Origin: an uncultured Pseudoteredinibacter sp.
Lineage (GTDB): Bacteria; Pseudomonadota; Gammaproteobacteria; Pseudomonadales; Cellvibrionaceae
Direction: 5' to 3'
Assembly: GCF_947500695.1 (NCBI RefSeq)
Contig: NZ_CANMSS010000010.1
Location: 118,895-182,894, forward strand
DNA: 64,000 bases
The notes beneath the pieces were generated by a model, which saw only the letters and a list, made by a program, of their open reading frames with translations, was not told the DNA's origin and searched no databases. Of this stretch, positions 1-7,905 are shown one piece after another. A program made the position numbers and the translations under genes. How positions within the stretch are numbered: the stretch's first letter is position 1; every line of letters begins with the position of its first letter.

Positions 1-903
1 TACTCTGACGACTACCCTTATTACACTTACGGCATCGCCGATAAAGATGGCAATATCAAACACGAAGCTGGCGTTGCCTTGCCGGGCCCGCGCCTGCCTC
101 ACGATATTGGCGTAACACCTAATTATGTGATTGTGCATGACTGTCCTTTCTTCCACGACGTGGACTTATTGGAAAAAACCAACAAGCGAGTAATGACCTT
201 CCATCGTGATGTGCCAACTCGATTCGGTGTTCAGCCACGTTACGGTAATGGCGATGAAGTGAAGTGGTTCGAATGCGAGCCTTGCTACATTTTGCATGTA
301 ACCAACTGCTGGGAAGAGGGCGATTGGGTGATTCAGGTAGGCTGCCGCTCAACCAATCCAATGCCAAAAGCGGATCCTACTGAGGGTGAGCTTTCTCATA
401 TGTTGGCTTATATGCGACTTGAAGCTAACTTGTACGTCTGGAAGTTTAATATGAAGACAGGCGAGGTAATTGAGCATGATATTGATACGCTAAATTCCGA
501 GTTTAACCGCTCTAACCCTCTTTATATGGGCTATAAAACCCGCTACAGCTTTAACCAGTACATTATGACCCGCAAGGATGACGGCGTAGGTACCTTAGCA
601 TTTGGTGCAATGCTGAAATATGATGTTGAAAATGGCGATTTAGAACGCTGGGATTATGGCGAAGGTGTATTCGGTAGTGAGGCGCCTTTCTGTCCGGCAA
701 AAGGTGCGACTCGCGATGATCCCGAAGATCAAGGGTACTTGGTGACCATTGCTACCGACACTAACGACTGGACGTCTTACTGTTTAATCTTTGATGCGCG
801 AAATGTTGCTCAGGGACCTGTCTGTAAGTTGAAGCTGCCACAGCGCGTACCAGGAGGCTTCCATGCTAGCTGGGTGCGAGGAGAGGATCTTTACAGCGAG
901 TAA
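1..903 (+). CDS. carotenoid oxygenase family protein, C-terminal part (5' end outside window)
   Basis: Frame 1 is open from the first base, so the gene starts upstream of the window and about 300 codons are visible. The sequence has the carotenoid cleavage oxygenase / lignostilbene dioxygenase signature. There is a PHDIGVTPNYVI stretch where family members have the iron-binding HDF...T..Y motif, a YILHVTNCWEEGD stretch matching the third histidine ligand region (F-H-x-x-N-A-x-E), and GFHASW near the C-terminus matching the fourth ligand. Known members are non-heme Fe(II) enzymes that split a double bond of carotenoids, apocarotenoids or stilbenes with O2. The substrate cannot be told from this fragment. 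No signal peptide can be judged. It ends just before a clear terminator, so it is the last gene of its transcript. Confidence 0.88.
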   Translation, partial: YSDDYPYYTYGIADKDGNIKHEAGVALPGPRLPHDIGVTPNYVIVHDCPFFHDVDLLEKTNKRVMTFHRDVPTRFGVQPRYGNGDEVKWFECEPCYILHVTNCWEEGDWVIQVGCRSTNPMPKADPTEGELSHMLAYMRLEANLYVWKFNMKTGEVIEHDIDTLNSEFNRSNPLYMGYKTRYSFNQYIMTRKDDGVGTLAFGAMLKYDVENGDLERWDYGEGVFGSEAPFCPAKGATRDDPEDQGYLVTIATDTNDWTSYCLIFDARNVAQGPVCKLKLPQRVPGGFHASWVRGEDLYSE

Positions 904-924
904 ATCTCTTTGCTCTGTAGCATT

Positions 925-953
925 AAAAAACCCAGCATTTGCTGGGTTTTTTA
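925..953 (+). terminator. Rho-independent terminator after the carotenoid oxygenase gene
   Basis: The perfect stem CCCAGCA-TT-TGCTGGG (931-946) is flanked by an A run before and a T run after it, so it can work in both directions. It closes the plus-strand carotenoid oxygenase gene and the minus-strand gene that ends at 998. Confidence 0.9.
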
Positions 954-997
954 ATGACTTCGCTTGAGGCATAAATACTTGCCTGCTGCAATTAAGC

Positions 998-1294
998 CTA
1001 GTCTTTCTTAATAGCTTCAGCGGCCTGTGCGGCGGCCATGGCTTTCTCGTGTTCGTCTTTTTTAATATCTTGCAATACTTGCAAGTTAGCACGAAAGCGC
1101 TCGGTTAAGTCATCGATACCTTTTTCTGAAAGGTAGCCGGCATTGCCGGTAGACACATATGAGCAGTAGTTGGCGCTTGCGGTCATTAAAGCGGCAGCAA
1201 CTAAATTAGGGTTTTCGGTTTCTTGAGCGGCTGTATTGCACATTTCGATAAACAGGCCGGTCAGGCGGTGATGTTCTTTTTGTAGGTCGTCCAC
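998..1294 (-). CDS. small conserved-type protein, possibly DUF3144-like
   Basis: 98 residues from a GTG start (1294). There is no signal peptide or membrane segment and the protein is mostly helical. The central part (about residues 28-70: VAAALMTASANYCSYVS..., then a TERFRANLQ helix) resembles the small DUF3144 family, where an alanine-rich helix followed by N-A-F-V-A-S-like residues and an F-x-x-x-Y/F-R-x-x-L helix is typical. I make that link from memory, so it is only a suggestion. The C-terminus is Ala/Lys/Glu-rich and probably coiled. The gene stands alone, converging on the carotenoid oxygenase terminator and separated from the next minus-strand gene by about 120 bases. Function unknown. 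Confidence 0.6.
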   Translation of the reverse strand: MDDLQKEHHRLTGLFIEMCNTAAQETENPNLVAAALMTASANYCSYVSTGNAGYLSEKGIDDLTERFRANLQVLQDIKKDEHEKAMAAAQAAEAIKKD

Positions 1295-1412
1295 GTCACA
1301 GTTCCAGTTCTTATTAAAACTGCTGAATGATGCGCTTTGTTGGCATATAGGTCAATATGCTTGGTCTGCTTTGCTCAATTGTTTCCTTAGAGCCGCCGCT
1401 ATTGCTGGCGAG

Positions 1413-1856
1413 TCAAAAGTTAAAGCTTTCGTTCCTGGGGCTGTGAACCAGCTCTAAATTAGGAGGACTTAATGAGAGTCCTCGAATGCTAATGCTATTC
1501 TGGATTGTGCTGGCGATTTTATCTCTTGTGATGTTTGCGCCGCAATCTCCATTGCAATTCAAGGTCCAAACTTTCCGAATGTTATTTTGCTGGTCGAGCA
1601 GCAGTAATAGCTTCAGCTTGGCCTTTTGTCCATTTCTATTGATATCGAGGTTCTTGATTACACCGAGATAGCTTGTCATTTTGCTATGCCCATGGGTTTT
1701 GCTTGAGTCAGGTGCAAGTTCACTGAGCTTACCGTCAAGTTGGTGCTTGGCTAGCAAGCTTAAGGCTGCAAGTAATATAAATATAAGTACTAGTCCTACA
1801 CTGCTGCTTGAGTTATCTGAATCGATTCGACTGTATTCCAAGTTGCTGCTTTTCAT
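1413..1856 (-). CDS. single-pass membrane protein of unknown function, ABC cluster
   Basis: 147 residues with one hydrophobic segment near the N-terminus (about residues 20-36, VGLVLIFILLAALSLLA) preceded by a Ser-rich cytoplasmic tail. The topology therefore suggests a bitopic protein with a periplasmic C-terminal domain. That domain contains a C-x-x-x-C pair (NCNGDC) that could form a disulfide or bind metal. The gene starts 13 bases after the degenerate ABC exporter gene stops and is surely co-transcribed with it. A single membrane anchor plus periplasmic domain downstream of an exporter recalls membrane-fusion adaptors, but at 147 residues it lacks the long coiled coil of that family, so I do not call it one. 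Not recognised. Confidence 0.6.
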   Translation of the reverse strand: MKSSNLEYSRIDSDNSSSSVGLVLIFILLAALSLLAKHQLDGKLSELAPDSSKTHGHSKMTSYLGVIKNLDINRNGQKAKLKLLLLLDQQNNIRKVWTLNCNGDCGANITRDKIASTIQNSISIRGLSLSPPNLELVHSPRNESFNF

Positions 1857-1869
1857 CTATACACTCGGC

Positions 1870-3534
1870 TTATCGTTGATTTAGTAGTCGTTTAGAGGAA
1901 AACATAGCGCTGGTGCGTATATTAGAATCCAGCTCTAGCACCTGATGGTCCATGAGTTGGTAACTATGGTCGGCATATAGATCAAATATATCGAGGCTGC
2001 TTGTAATGATGATTGTCGATCCGGAATCTCTTAATTGACGTATCATCTGCAATAGTTGGGCGTTCGAACTGGCACACAAGTGTTCGCTAGGATCATCAAA
2101 TATGATGAGCTTGGGCTTCACAAATATTGCCCTTGCTAAAGCAATTTTTTGTTTGTGGAGAGGGGTAATTTGTTGACCGTCGTCTCCAATCGCGCTCTGG
2201 TAGTTTTGCGGTAAACGAAGGATGTCGGAATGAACTCCGGCCATTTTGGCAGCTTTTATGACCTCTGAAATATCAGCATTAGTGAATCGGCTGATGTTTT
2301 CAGAGATTGTGCCTGTGACTAATTCGGGTTTCTGGCTGATAAAGGCTATGTGTTCAGCACGATTCTCATCGGTCCACTCGCTAATATCTATATCGGCGAC
2401 CTTAATGACTCCTTGTAGACATGGGTCTAGGCCTAACATCGCACGGCATAAACTGGTTTTTCCGCTTTGTGCTTGGCCCTTAAAAAGGTGGATTTCGCCA
2501 GGGGCTAAGTAGAGATCAGTGTTAAAAAATATGGGGGAGAATCGATCGTCGCCAATGGATGCATGGCGTAGCTCGATACTTAATTCATTGTCGATTGTTC
2601 TTTTTGGATCGGTTGATGTCGGTTCTATATTTAATCCCTTTTTAGAGTCGAAATTTTCAGCTTGAAATCGAGTATTAAATTTAAGCGCATCATTTAGTGA
2701 GTAAACAATTTGGTAAAAAATGATCAAGCTTATCGCTAAGCTGGAATAGCTTATTTGTGAGCTAAAGGTGAGTTGTGCGCCCAAGATGGCAAGTCCGCAG
2801 AAGCTGGCGTTACCGCAAAGCCTGAGCAAGTTCGAGAATAAGCTGTTGATGCCGTTGCAAGAGTTTAGCTGGCTTTGGCTAACTTTGTATCGGCTAAACC
2901 AGAACTCCTTAAAGCTTTGCTGCATGCCCATAGCAATAGTGCTATCGCGGTGATTGAAGAATGACGTCAGTAATTGCATTGCATCCGTTTGTTTGGCTTT
3001 GGCACTTTTCGCCTCTTCGAATGTTAGCAGCCCTTTGAGTTGATGAAGCAGCCAAAGCAAGAAAACGCACAGGCATGCTAAAGATCCAATGCGAATGTCA
3101 ACCGCAACAAGAGCCAGCAAATAAAAAGGTGTCCAAAAGCTGTCTAATATGGCTGGAATTCCTGGTCCGCATATTAGGAGCTTAAGTCTTCCTAGTTCTT
3201 CCAATTTTGATAAAGGCTTGGCTTTTTCTCCTGCAGACTGAGTTGCCATCTCGGCATCAGGGGTGAATATGTCATCTATGCGTTGTTGCTCTAATTTATT
3301 GGAGAAGTCCGAGAGCACCATATGGCGTTGCCGATTGTAATAGCCAATAATTAGAAATGCAGATAGGCTTGTTAAAATAAGCGCAGTTACTGTGTTGCTG
3401 CTCTCTATCGGTTGGGCTATAACGTAGCTCGCTAGACCTAATAGTAAGAGGCTCTTAATAGCGCTCATCTGAATGATTCTGGATGAGCGAAGAGCATCGT
3501 TTTCTATCAAGATTTGCTTGGTAAAACTGATCAT
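1870..3534 (-). CDS. ABC exporter half-transporter (fused membrane domain and ATPase) with degenerate catalytic motifs
   Basis: 554 residues. The N-terminal half has about five or six membrane segments (around residues 22-41, 50-67, 135-165, 240-285), and the C-terminal half is an ABC ATPase, the layout of type I secretion/lipid exporters. Walker A is GQAQSGKT, so the lysine is kept, and the Q-loop is present (FISQKPELVTGTISENI). Everything needed for hydrolysis is altered. The LSGGQ signature is replaced by ITPLH in front of KQKIALARA, Walker B ends FDD instead of FDE, the D-loop SALD is SEHL, and the H-loop histidine is serine (IIITSS). The frame is intact, so this is not simple decay. It is the middle gene of a tight trio (gaps of 3 and 13 bases). 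It may be one inactive half of a heterodimer or a nucleotide-gated channel; no active partner lies in the window. Confidence 0.85.
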   Translation of the reverse strand: MISFTKQILIENDALRSSRIIQMSAIKSLLLLGLASYVIAQPIESSNTVTALILTSLSAFLIIGYYNRQRHMVLSDFSNKLEQQRIDDIFTPDAEMATQSAGEKAKPLSKLEELGRLKLLICGPGIPAILDSFWTPFYLLALVAVDIRIGSLACLCVFLLWLLHQLKGLLTFEEAKSAKAKQTDAMQLLTSFFNHRDSTIAMGMQQSFKEFWFSRYKVSQSQLNSCNGINSLFSNLLRLCGNASFCGLAILGAQLTFSSQISYSSLAISLIIFYQIVYSLNDALKFNTRFQAENFDSKKGLNIEPTSTDPKRTIDNELSIELRHASIGDDRFSPIFFNTDLYLAPGEIHLFKGQAQSGKTSLCRAMLGLDPCLQGVIKVADIDISEWTDENRAEHIAFISQKPELVTGTISENISRFTNADISEVIKAAKMAGVHSDILRLPQNYQSAIGDDGQQITPLHKQKIALARAIFVKPKLIIFDDPSEHLCASSNAQLLQMIRQLRDSGSTIIITSSLDIFDLYADHSYQLMDHQVLELDSNIRTSAMFSSKRLLNQR

Positions 3535-3537
3535 ATC

Positions 3538-4029
3538 TTAATGGCTATACTTATAAATGCTGTGTGCAGTAGTGAATTTGGATGGTGAGCAGTCTCTTTG
3601 GTCGCGATTGTGTTCCTTAGTATTCGCAGTCGTAAGTCGACACTTAGTCTCATTGTTTAACTCATCAAGCAGAATATTTAGCTCTTTGACCCATTGGTGC
3701 TGGTCTTGGCTAAGACCGGTAAATGGTTGTAATTCATAAAGCCTCTGTAAGCTATCTTCTAGCTCTTGCATAACAGGGTATTGAGAGGATGTGAGGAAAT
3801 CTTCGATTACACGATCACTGATATACTCTCCGGCTGAATCAATTACGGACTGCCATATAGCATCCATTTGCTGATAAATAAGCTCTGCTTGCTTGCGTTC
3901 TACATGATTGAGTACCTTGCACGGGCCTAGCATGGCATCGGCTTCTTCCTTTAATTGTGCGAGTGCTAGCCTTGGGTCGACACGATGGTCAAGCTTATCT
4001 GTTTGGTGTATCTCTGTTTTAAAGACCAT
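3538..4029 (-). CDS. hypothetical cytoplasmic protein, first gene of the ABC cluster
   Basis: 163 residues, hydrophilic, without signal peptide or membrane span. It is rich in Gln, Glu and Leu with predicted long helices, and the C-terminal 35 residues are polar and probably disordered. It stops three bases before the start codon of the degenerate ABC exporter, so the two are translationally coupled and the proteins probably work together. The shape (helical, soluble, coupled to an exporter) would fit a small substrate, a chaperone or a cytoplasmic regulatory subunit, but I recognise no family. The start ATG has only a weak ribosome-binding sequence. Confidence 0.55.
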   Translation of the reverse strand: MVFKTEIHQTDKLDHRVDPRLALAQLKEEADAMLGPCKVLNHVERKQAELIYQQMDAIWQSVIDSAGEYISDRVIEDFLTSSQYPVMQELEDSLQRLYELQPFTGLSQDQHQWVKELNILLDELNNETKCRLTTANTKEHNRDQRDCSPSKFTTAHSIYKYSH

Positions 4030-4145
4030 ATTGGTGCAGCTACCATCTTATCTGTCAGCTAGATAATTATTGATGGCCGGCGTACCGCTTTAAATGAATA
4101 CAATGTGATGATTTGTAGCTTCCTTCTCATTTCGAGGGCCCGCTA

Positions 4146-4161
4146 GATACAAAACGATACA
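4146..4161 (+). promoter_or_regulatory. GATACA tandem direct repeat upstream of the ABC cluster
   Basis: GATACAAAACGATACA has two identical GATACA half-sites exactly 10 bases apart, one helical turn. This is the layout bound by OmpR/PhoB-type response regulators. It lies about 115 bases upstream of the first codon of the minus-strand ABC cluster. An almost identical copy occurs at 7906-7921. The role as an operator is inferred. Confidence 0.45.
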
Positions 4162-4179
4162 ATTGCGGTAGCTCTGTTG

Positions 4180-4257
4180 CCAGCAGCCTAGCCTTGCGGG
4201 GATCGGGCTAGGTTGCTGGGCTGGGTCAGTAGGCGTTTCAACCGAAGCTACTGAGCC
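4180..4257. repeat. two adjacent inverted repeats between the ABC cluster and the exported ADC-like gene
   Basis: Hairpin 1 pairs 4180-4193 with 4206-4219 (14 positions, one G-T type mismatch). Hairpin 2 pairs 4223-4232 with 4248-4257 (10 positions, one mismatch). Neither has a T run, so they are weak terminators at best. They lie directly downstream of the minus-strand gene ending at 4273 and may protect or end that mRNA. Confidence 0.6.
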
Positions 4258-4272
4258 AAACTGTTGTTGCCG

Positions 4273-5049
4273 CTATTTCTTAAAGGGGCGACCATTTAGG
4301 CGGTAAGGAATGGTGTTTCTGAGATAGTAGGCAGCCAGAATATTTGAAGGCTTTAGATCAAGAGGATGAGCCTTATCAGAGGGTGAGTTATTAGAGCGAT
4401 TCAACTCAATATCGCCATCACCCATTTTAAGAGTGAGTCGCTTACTGAAAATTCGGGATAAATCCAAGATGTTACGCTTACTGCTGCGGCCCATTTGAAC
4501 CACTTCGCCATTTAGCAAATTTAGCTTGGGTAGTGTTGAAAAGTTTCTAATGGTGTCTTCTTCTAAAGCGCTGACTTCTTGACCTACAGCGCTTAGCTCT
4601 AGAGACATTTCGTGACCATTTTCGGTCTTAACATGCGCAGAATAAGCTGTCTCAGAGCGGTTAAAGTCGATCTCGCCCATGGTCTTGGGTAAGCCTAGGC
4701 GTCGAATCCCAGCGATTCGAGATTCCTGGCTGGTCACCGGCATAAAGATACAATGCCAAAACTCATTGCCTTCGTATTTGCCTAAGATAAAGATTGATGC
4801 TTCTTTGTAGGGTTTGGTATTGGCGTCCATTTTGTAAAAATCGGATATGAATGCAAAGACCATTGGGGTTTCCGGCATGGTAAAGCTGTCGGGAAGAAGT
4901 TCGCGGTAGCTATCTATCTCATCGGTTTCATAATAAATAAAAATTCCGTCGTTCTCATAGTAAGTGAATCGCTCTTCTTGAGATGCAGCCTGTTGTGAGC
5001 TGAAAAGTGTTGCTATTAGAAAGATGATTGAAGAAATTGCCTTGTACAT
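4273..5049 (-). CDS. exported acetoacetate decarboxylase-fold protein
   Basis: 258 residues. The first 22 residues form a signal peptide (hydrophobic IIFLIATLFSSQQAASQ, likely cut after AxA-type ASQ), so the mature protein is periplasmic. The body resembles the acetoacetate decarboxylase (ADC) fold. A Y-x-E-A-S-x-x-x-x-G-K-Y-E-G stretch (about residues 81-95) is followed by a segment where GIRRLGLPKTMGEI matches the family's G-x-P-K region, whose lysine forms the Schiff base in true ADC. The usual upstream arginine/glutamate constellation is only partly visible, so catalysis is not assured. The gene is the second of a minus-strand pair with the exported repeat protein 44 bases upstream, both divergent from the CpxRA-like genes. 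An exported ADC-like protein is odd, because characterised members are cytosolic. Confidence 0.7.
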   Translation of the reverse strand: MYKAISSIIFLIATLFSSQQAASQEERFTYYENDGIFIYYETDEIDSYRELLPDSFTMPETPMVFAFISDFYKMDANTKPYKEASIFILGKYEGNEFWHCIFMPVTSQESRIAGIRRLGLPKTMGEIDFNRSETAYSAHVKTENGHEMSLELSAVGQEVSALEEDTIRNFSTLPKLNLLNGEVVQMGRSSKRNILDLSRIFSKRLTLKMGDGDIELNRSNNSPSDKAHPLDLKPSNILAAYYLRNTIPYRLNGRPFKK

Positions 5050-5093
5050 ATCTCTTTGCTCTTGTTTAAAGTGGTTGATAGTCTGTGGTGGTT

Positions 5094-5672
5094 TTACTTA
5101 CAACCTATTTCTAGGCCTTGCTCATCTTTGCAGTTATGCTCCCTAATGATTTTTCCATCTTGTAGGGTTGCGCTGCCTTCATAGCTTTTTCCGTTGGCTC
5201 CTTCTCTGGATACGTTTTTGCTGTAGCTTAAACCTTCGGCCTCGCTGTAACTGCGTTGTCTAGTCTTGTTTACTGTGCCGCCATTTTTGTTGTGCCGCTG
5301 CTTGTTTACCTGCCTCCAGTATTCTCCTTCAGCAGTCCTTCCCCCGTGTTTTGTTCGCAATCCTTCTGTGCCGTCAGCTTTCTCATAGGCTTGCACGTGA
5401 GTTTTCAGCACTCCGCCTTTATCATTCCTTCTATTCGCCTTGCGGGTATAAACGGCTCCTTGCCCAGCAATCGAAGCCTTAGACTTTGAGATTTTACTTA
5501 GGCTAGACTCGCTCTCTCGCACCCTTGTCGATACCTTCTTTTTATAAATTGAGCCTTCTGTATCGGCAGAAGGTGGACTTGAGTCTGCATGAGTGCCCGC
5601 TGAAGATAGGAGCTGGATGCTGCATGCTGCCAGTAGTACAGCCAATTTTTTAATGTGGATATGTTGGGACAT
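5094..5672 (-). CDS. exported basic repeat protein divergent from the CpxRA-like system
   Basis: 192 residues from the ATG at 5672. An ATG 66 bases further upstream would add a tail before the signal peptide and is less likely. Residues 8-30 (KKLAVLLAACSIQLLSSAGTHADS) form a signal peptide. The mature part is very rich in Lys, Arg, Ser, Gly and Asn and has two approximate 40-residue repeats. Each has an N-x-K-x-GG-x-x-x-K-T element, then a Y-x-x-x-x-G element and an EGL. The C-terminus has a Cys pair (NCKDEQGLEIGC). I recognise no family. The position is telling: it is read away from a CpxR-like gene across a CpxR-box-like repeat, exactly where E. coli has cpxP, although it has none of CpxP's LTxxQ motifs. 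Confidence 0.65.
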   Translation of the reverse strand: MSQHIHIKKLAVLLAACSIQLLSSAGTHADSSPPSADTEGSIYKKKVSTRVRESESSLSKISKSKASIAGQGAVYTRKANRRNDKGGVLKTHVQAYEKADGTEGLRTKHGGRTAEGEYWRQVNKQRHNKNGGTVNKTRQRSYSEAEGLSYSKNVSREGANGKSYEGSATLQDGKIIREHNCKDEQGLEIGCK

Positions 5673-5755
5673 GGGGGCTCTTGCCTTTAGATTAAGATGT
5701 GGTGTATGTTGAATTAAGCATGAAAAAGTTTCAGTCAAATATCCGTTATGGTAGT

Positions 5756-5771
5756 GTAAATTTATTGTAAA
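5756..5771 (+). promoter_or_regulatory. CpxR-box-like direct repeat GTAAA-N6-GTAAA
   Basis: GTAAATTTATTGTAAA has two GTAAA half-sites 11 bases apart, matching the described CpxR consensus GTAAA-N(4-8)-GTAAA. It sits 24 bases before the response regulator start and about 85 bases before the divergent exported protein. It could control both and give autoregulation. Confidence 0.6.
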
Positions 5772-5794
5772 TAAACTTTGGCTAATGGTTGATT

Positions 5795-6481
5795 ATGGTG
5801 GAGAAAAACCACGTTTTAGTGATAGAGGATGATCTCGATGCATGTGAGTTGCTGGCTGAATATCTGGATTTTGAAGGCTTTAAGGTAGACACTGCAAGCT
5901 CGGGCGTGGAAGGGCTTAATTTCCTAGAAAAAAATCAGCCGGATATTGTTCTACTGGATATTATGATGCCTCAAATGAATGGCCTTGATGTATTAAAACA
6001 CATACGGATTGACTCCGATGTGCCTGTGCTTATGTTGACTGCAAAGCATGAAGATATGACAAAAGTTATGGGCTTTGAGTTGGGTGCCGATGACTATCTG
6101 ACAAAGCCATACAACCCCGTTGAATTGAGTGCACGTATTAAGGCTATTTTACGCCGTACAAGCAAGGCTGTTACAAAAAGCAACGCTCACTTAGCTAATC
6201 TTGAACTGATACAGGCACGCAGGGAGGTTAAAGTCGATGGCGAAACTGTGAGTTTAACGGCAACAGAATATGATCTGCTGGAATACTTGCTGTTTAGGCC
6301 CGCCCAGGTCGTCAGTAAGGAAGAGCTTTTTCAGAATGTCATTGGAAGAAAATATGAGAGCTATGATCGAACTTTAGATATGCATGTTAGCAATCTTAGG
6401 AAGAAGATCGACGCAGCGAATGTGAAGTTGGCTACCTGTCGGGGTGTTGGATATGAGCTTATTGAGCTGAAAAATGTCTAA
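5795..6481 (+). CDS. OmpR-family response regulator, CpxR-like
   Basis: 228 residues from the ATG at 5795; a TTG six bases earlier is also in frame, and the ribosome-binding sequence is weak either way. The receiver domain (residues 5-120) has the acidic pair at E11-D12-D13, the phosphoacceptor D55 in VLLDIMMP, the threonine in MLTAK and the lysine in YLTKPYNP. A winged-helix DNA-binding domain follows (residues 135-225, with the LTATEYDLLEYLL and DMHVSNLRKKID helices). It is a DNA-binding transcription factor activated by the kinase encoded next to it, whose start overlaps its stop by 8 bases. A CpxR-type box lies just upstream, and the kinase resembles CpxA, so I favour an envelope-stress role. 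Confidence 0.9.
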   Translation: MVEKNHVLVIEDDLDACELLAEYLDFEGFKVDTASSGVEGLNFLEKNQPDIVLLDIMMPQMNGLDVLKHIRIDSDVPVLMLTAKHEDMTKVMGFELGADDYLTKPYNPVELSARIKAILRRTSKAVTKSNAHLANLELIQARREVKVDGETVSLTATEYDLLEYLLFRPAQVVSKEELFQNVIGRKYESYDRTLDMHVSNLRKKIDAANVKLATCRGVGYELIELKNV

Positions 6482-7796
6482 GATCTTCTGGAAGATTTTC
6501 TTTTGGTTGATTGTGGTTAATTATGGGGTTGCTACCATATTTTTCCTAGTAAGTGGTGAGCGATTAGCGTTATCTCAAAAGCAGTTTTCGTCTGAAAAAC
6601 TCAGGAGAGTTCAGCTGCAAAGAATACAGTTTATTACTTATTTGCTGGCAGAATCTGATGAAGGCGTTGCTCGTAAGTTTATTCATGAAAATCGAGAGAT
6701 GCGGCCTAGAATCTGGGTTCTAGATGCATCCGGTCAGGACATTCTAGATCGTAATATTCCAAGATTAATAAGCAACTCTGAGAGCATACATCGACAGCTG
6801 GTTCGTGGCCAAAAGGGCGAGAGCTTTGAAGTTCTTACTTTTATTCCTGAAGAGATCAAAGAGCCTTCTTTACTGCAGGGGAAGCACAAGAAAAAAGTTA
6901 GAGTATTGGTTTACTTTCTAGGTGGGCTTATTGCCAGTTTTTGGCTGGCTTGGTATTTATCAAGGCCTATCAGAATGCTCTCAGAGGGTGTTAGGAACTT
7001 AGCAGAGGGCAATTTTGAGAAAATCTTACCAAGATTAGGCGGGCGAAAAGATGAGCTGGTAAGCTTGGCTGGTGATTTCGACAAAATGGCCCTTGAACTT
7101 CGGGAAAAACAACAGTCGCTAAAAGTCTTGCTTGGCGATGTGTCTCATGAGTTAAGATCACCCTTGACCCGGGTTAGATTGAGTCTTGGCCTGCTGGAGC
7201 AAAAGCAAGAAAATATTACTGCCAAGGACTTCGATCGGGTAAAGGCGGAGCTGGATCGCCTGGATGATTTGATCGATCAAATACTGACGGTGAGTCAGCT
7301 GGAAAATAATCCTGATTACCCTCTAAATGACTGCGTTGAGTTAAAAGGATTTTTGCAAAGTACCATTGAAAGGGTTGATGTGGAAATTGGTCGCGGCTCC
7401 TGTAGGGTGTCTCTTCATCAAAGTAATGTGCCAGACGAGCTGTTGATGAGCGCGAATAGGGAGATGCTATTAAGGGCCTTTGAAAATATCATTAGAAATG
7501 CGCTGAAGTACACGCCCCCCAATGGCCGTATAGATGTGGAGCTGTTTGATCGACCAGAGGAAATCTGTATCCACGTTACTGATGAGGGGCCGGGGGTTCC
7601 CGAATCAGAACTGGATAAGATATTTTCACCGTTTTATCGTTTAGATCCATCCAGAAGTAGTCAGGGGTATGGCTTAGGTTTGGCAATATGCAAACGGGCC
7701 ATCGAGCATAATAATGGCAGTGTTGTGGCTAGGAATGCGACCCGTGGGCTGCGAATAGAGATTAGCTTTCCGAGGCGACTCTTCTTGAGCGACTGA
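6474..7796 (+). CDS. sensor histidine kinase, CpxA-like
   Basis: 440 residues. Membrane segments at about 6-27 and 143-162 enclose a periplasmic sensor of about 115 residues. A HAMP linker follows (163-215, starting at the conserved Pro of LSRPIRML), then the dimerisation/phosphoacceptor helix with H225 in GDVSHELRSPLTR, and an ATPase domain with the N box (NIIRNALKY), G1 box (DEGPGVP), F box (FSPFYR) and G2 box (GYGLGLAICKR). The H-box wording SHELRSPLTR and the HAMP context resemble CpxA. It is membrane-bound in the inner membrane and phosphorylates the overlapping upstream regulator. The periplasmic domain has no cysteines and I recognise no ligand-binding fold in it. Confidence 0.9.
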   Translation: MSKIFWKIFFWLIVVNYGVATIFFLVSGERLALSQKQFSSEKLRRVQLQRIQFITYLLAESDEGVARKFIHENREMRPRIWVLDASGQDILDRNIPRLISNSESIHRQLVRGQKGESFEVLTFIPEEIKEPSLLQGKHKKKVRVLVYFLGGLIASFWLAWYLSRPIRMLSEGVRNLAEGNFEKILPRLGGRKDELVSLAGDFDKMALELREKQQSLKVLLGDVSHELRSPLTRVRLSLGLLEQKQENITAKDFDRVKAELDRLDDLIDQILTVSQLENNPDYPLNDCVELKGFLQSTIERVDVEIGRGSCRVSLHQSNVPDELLMSANREMLLRAFENIIRNALKYTPPNGRIDVELFDRPEEICIHVTDEGPGVPESELDKIFSPFYRLDPSRSSQGYGLGLAICKRAIEHNNGSVVARNATRGLRIEISFPRRLFLSD

Positions 7797-7905
7797 AGAA
7801 TCCTTCTGGCCCGCTTAGGCGGTTTGTTGATGGTTGCCAATTTATATTCATAAGTAGGCTATTTAAGGCATTTGTAGCGCTAATCCCCCCCACTTTGTCG
7901 ACATT

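Noticed and set aside
1870..3534. Pseudogene call for the degenerate ABC exporter
   Set aside because: The frame is intact for 554 codons with a good membrane domain and tight neighbours. Changed motifs without stops or frameshifts argue for a retained altered function.
5673..5738. Upstream ATG extending the exported repeat protein by 22 residues
   Set aside because: It would put a polar tail before the signal peptide and run into the promoter and box region. The ATG at 5672 gives a normal signal peptide.
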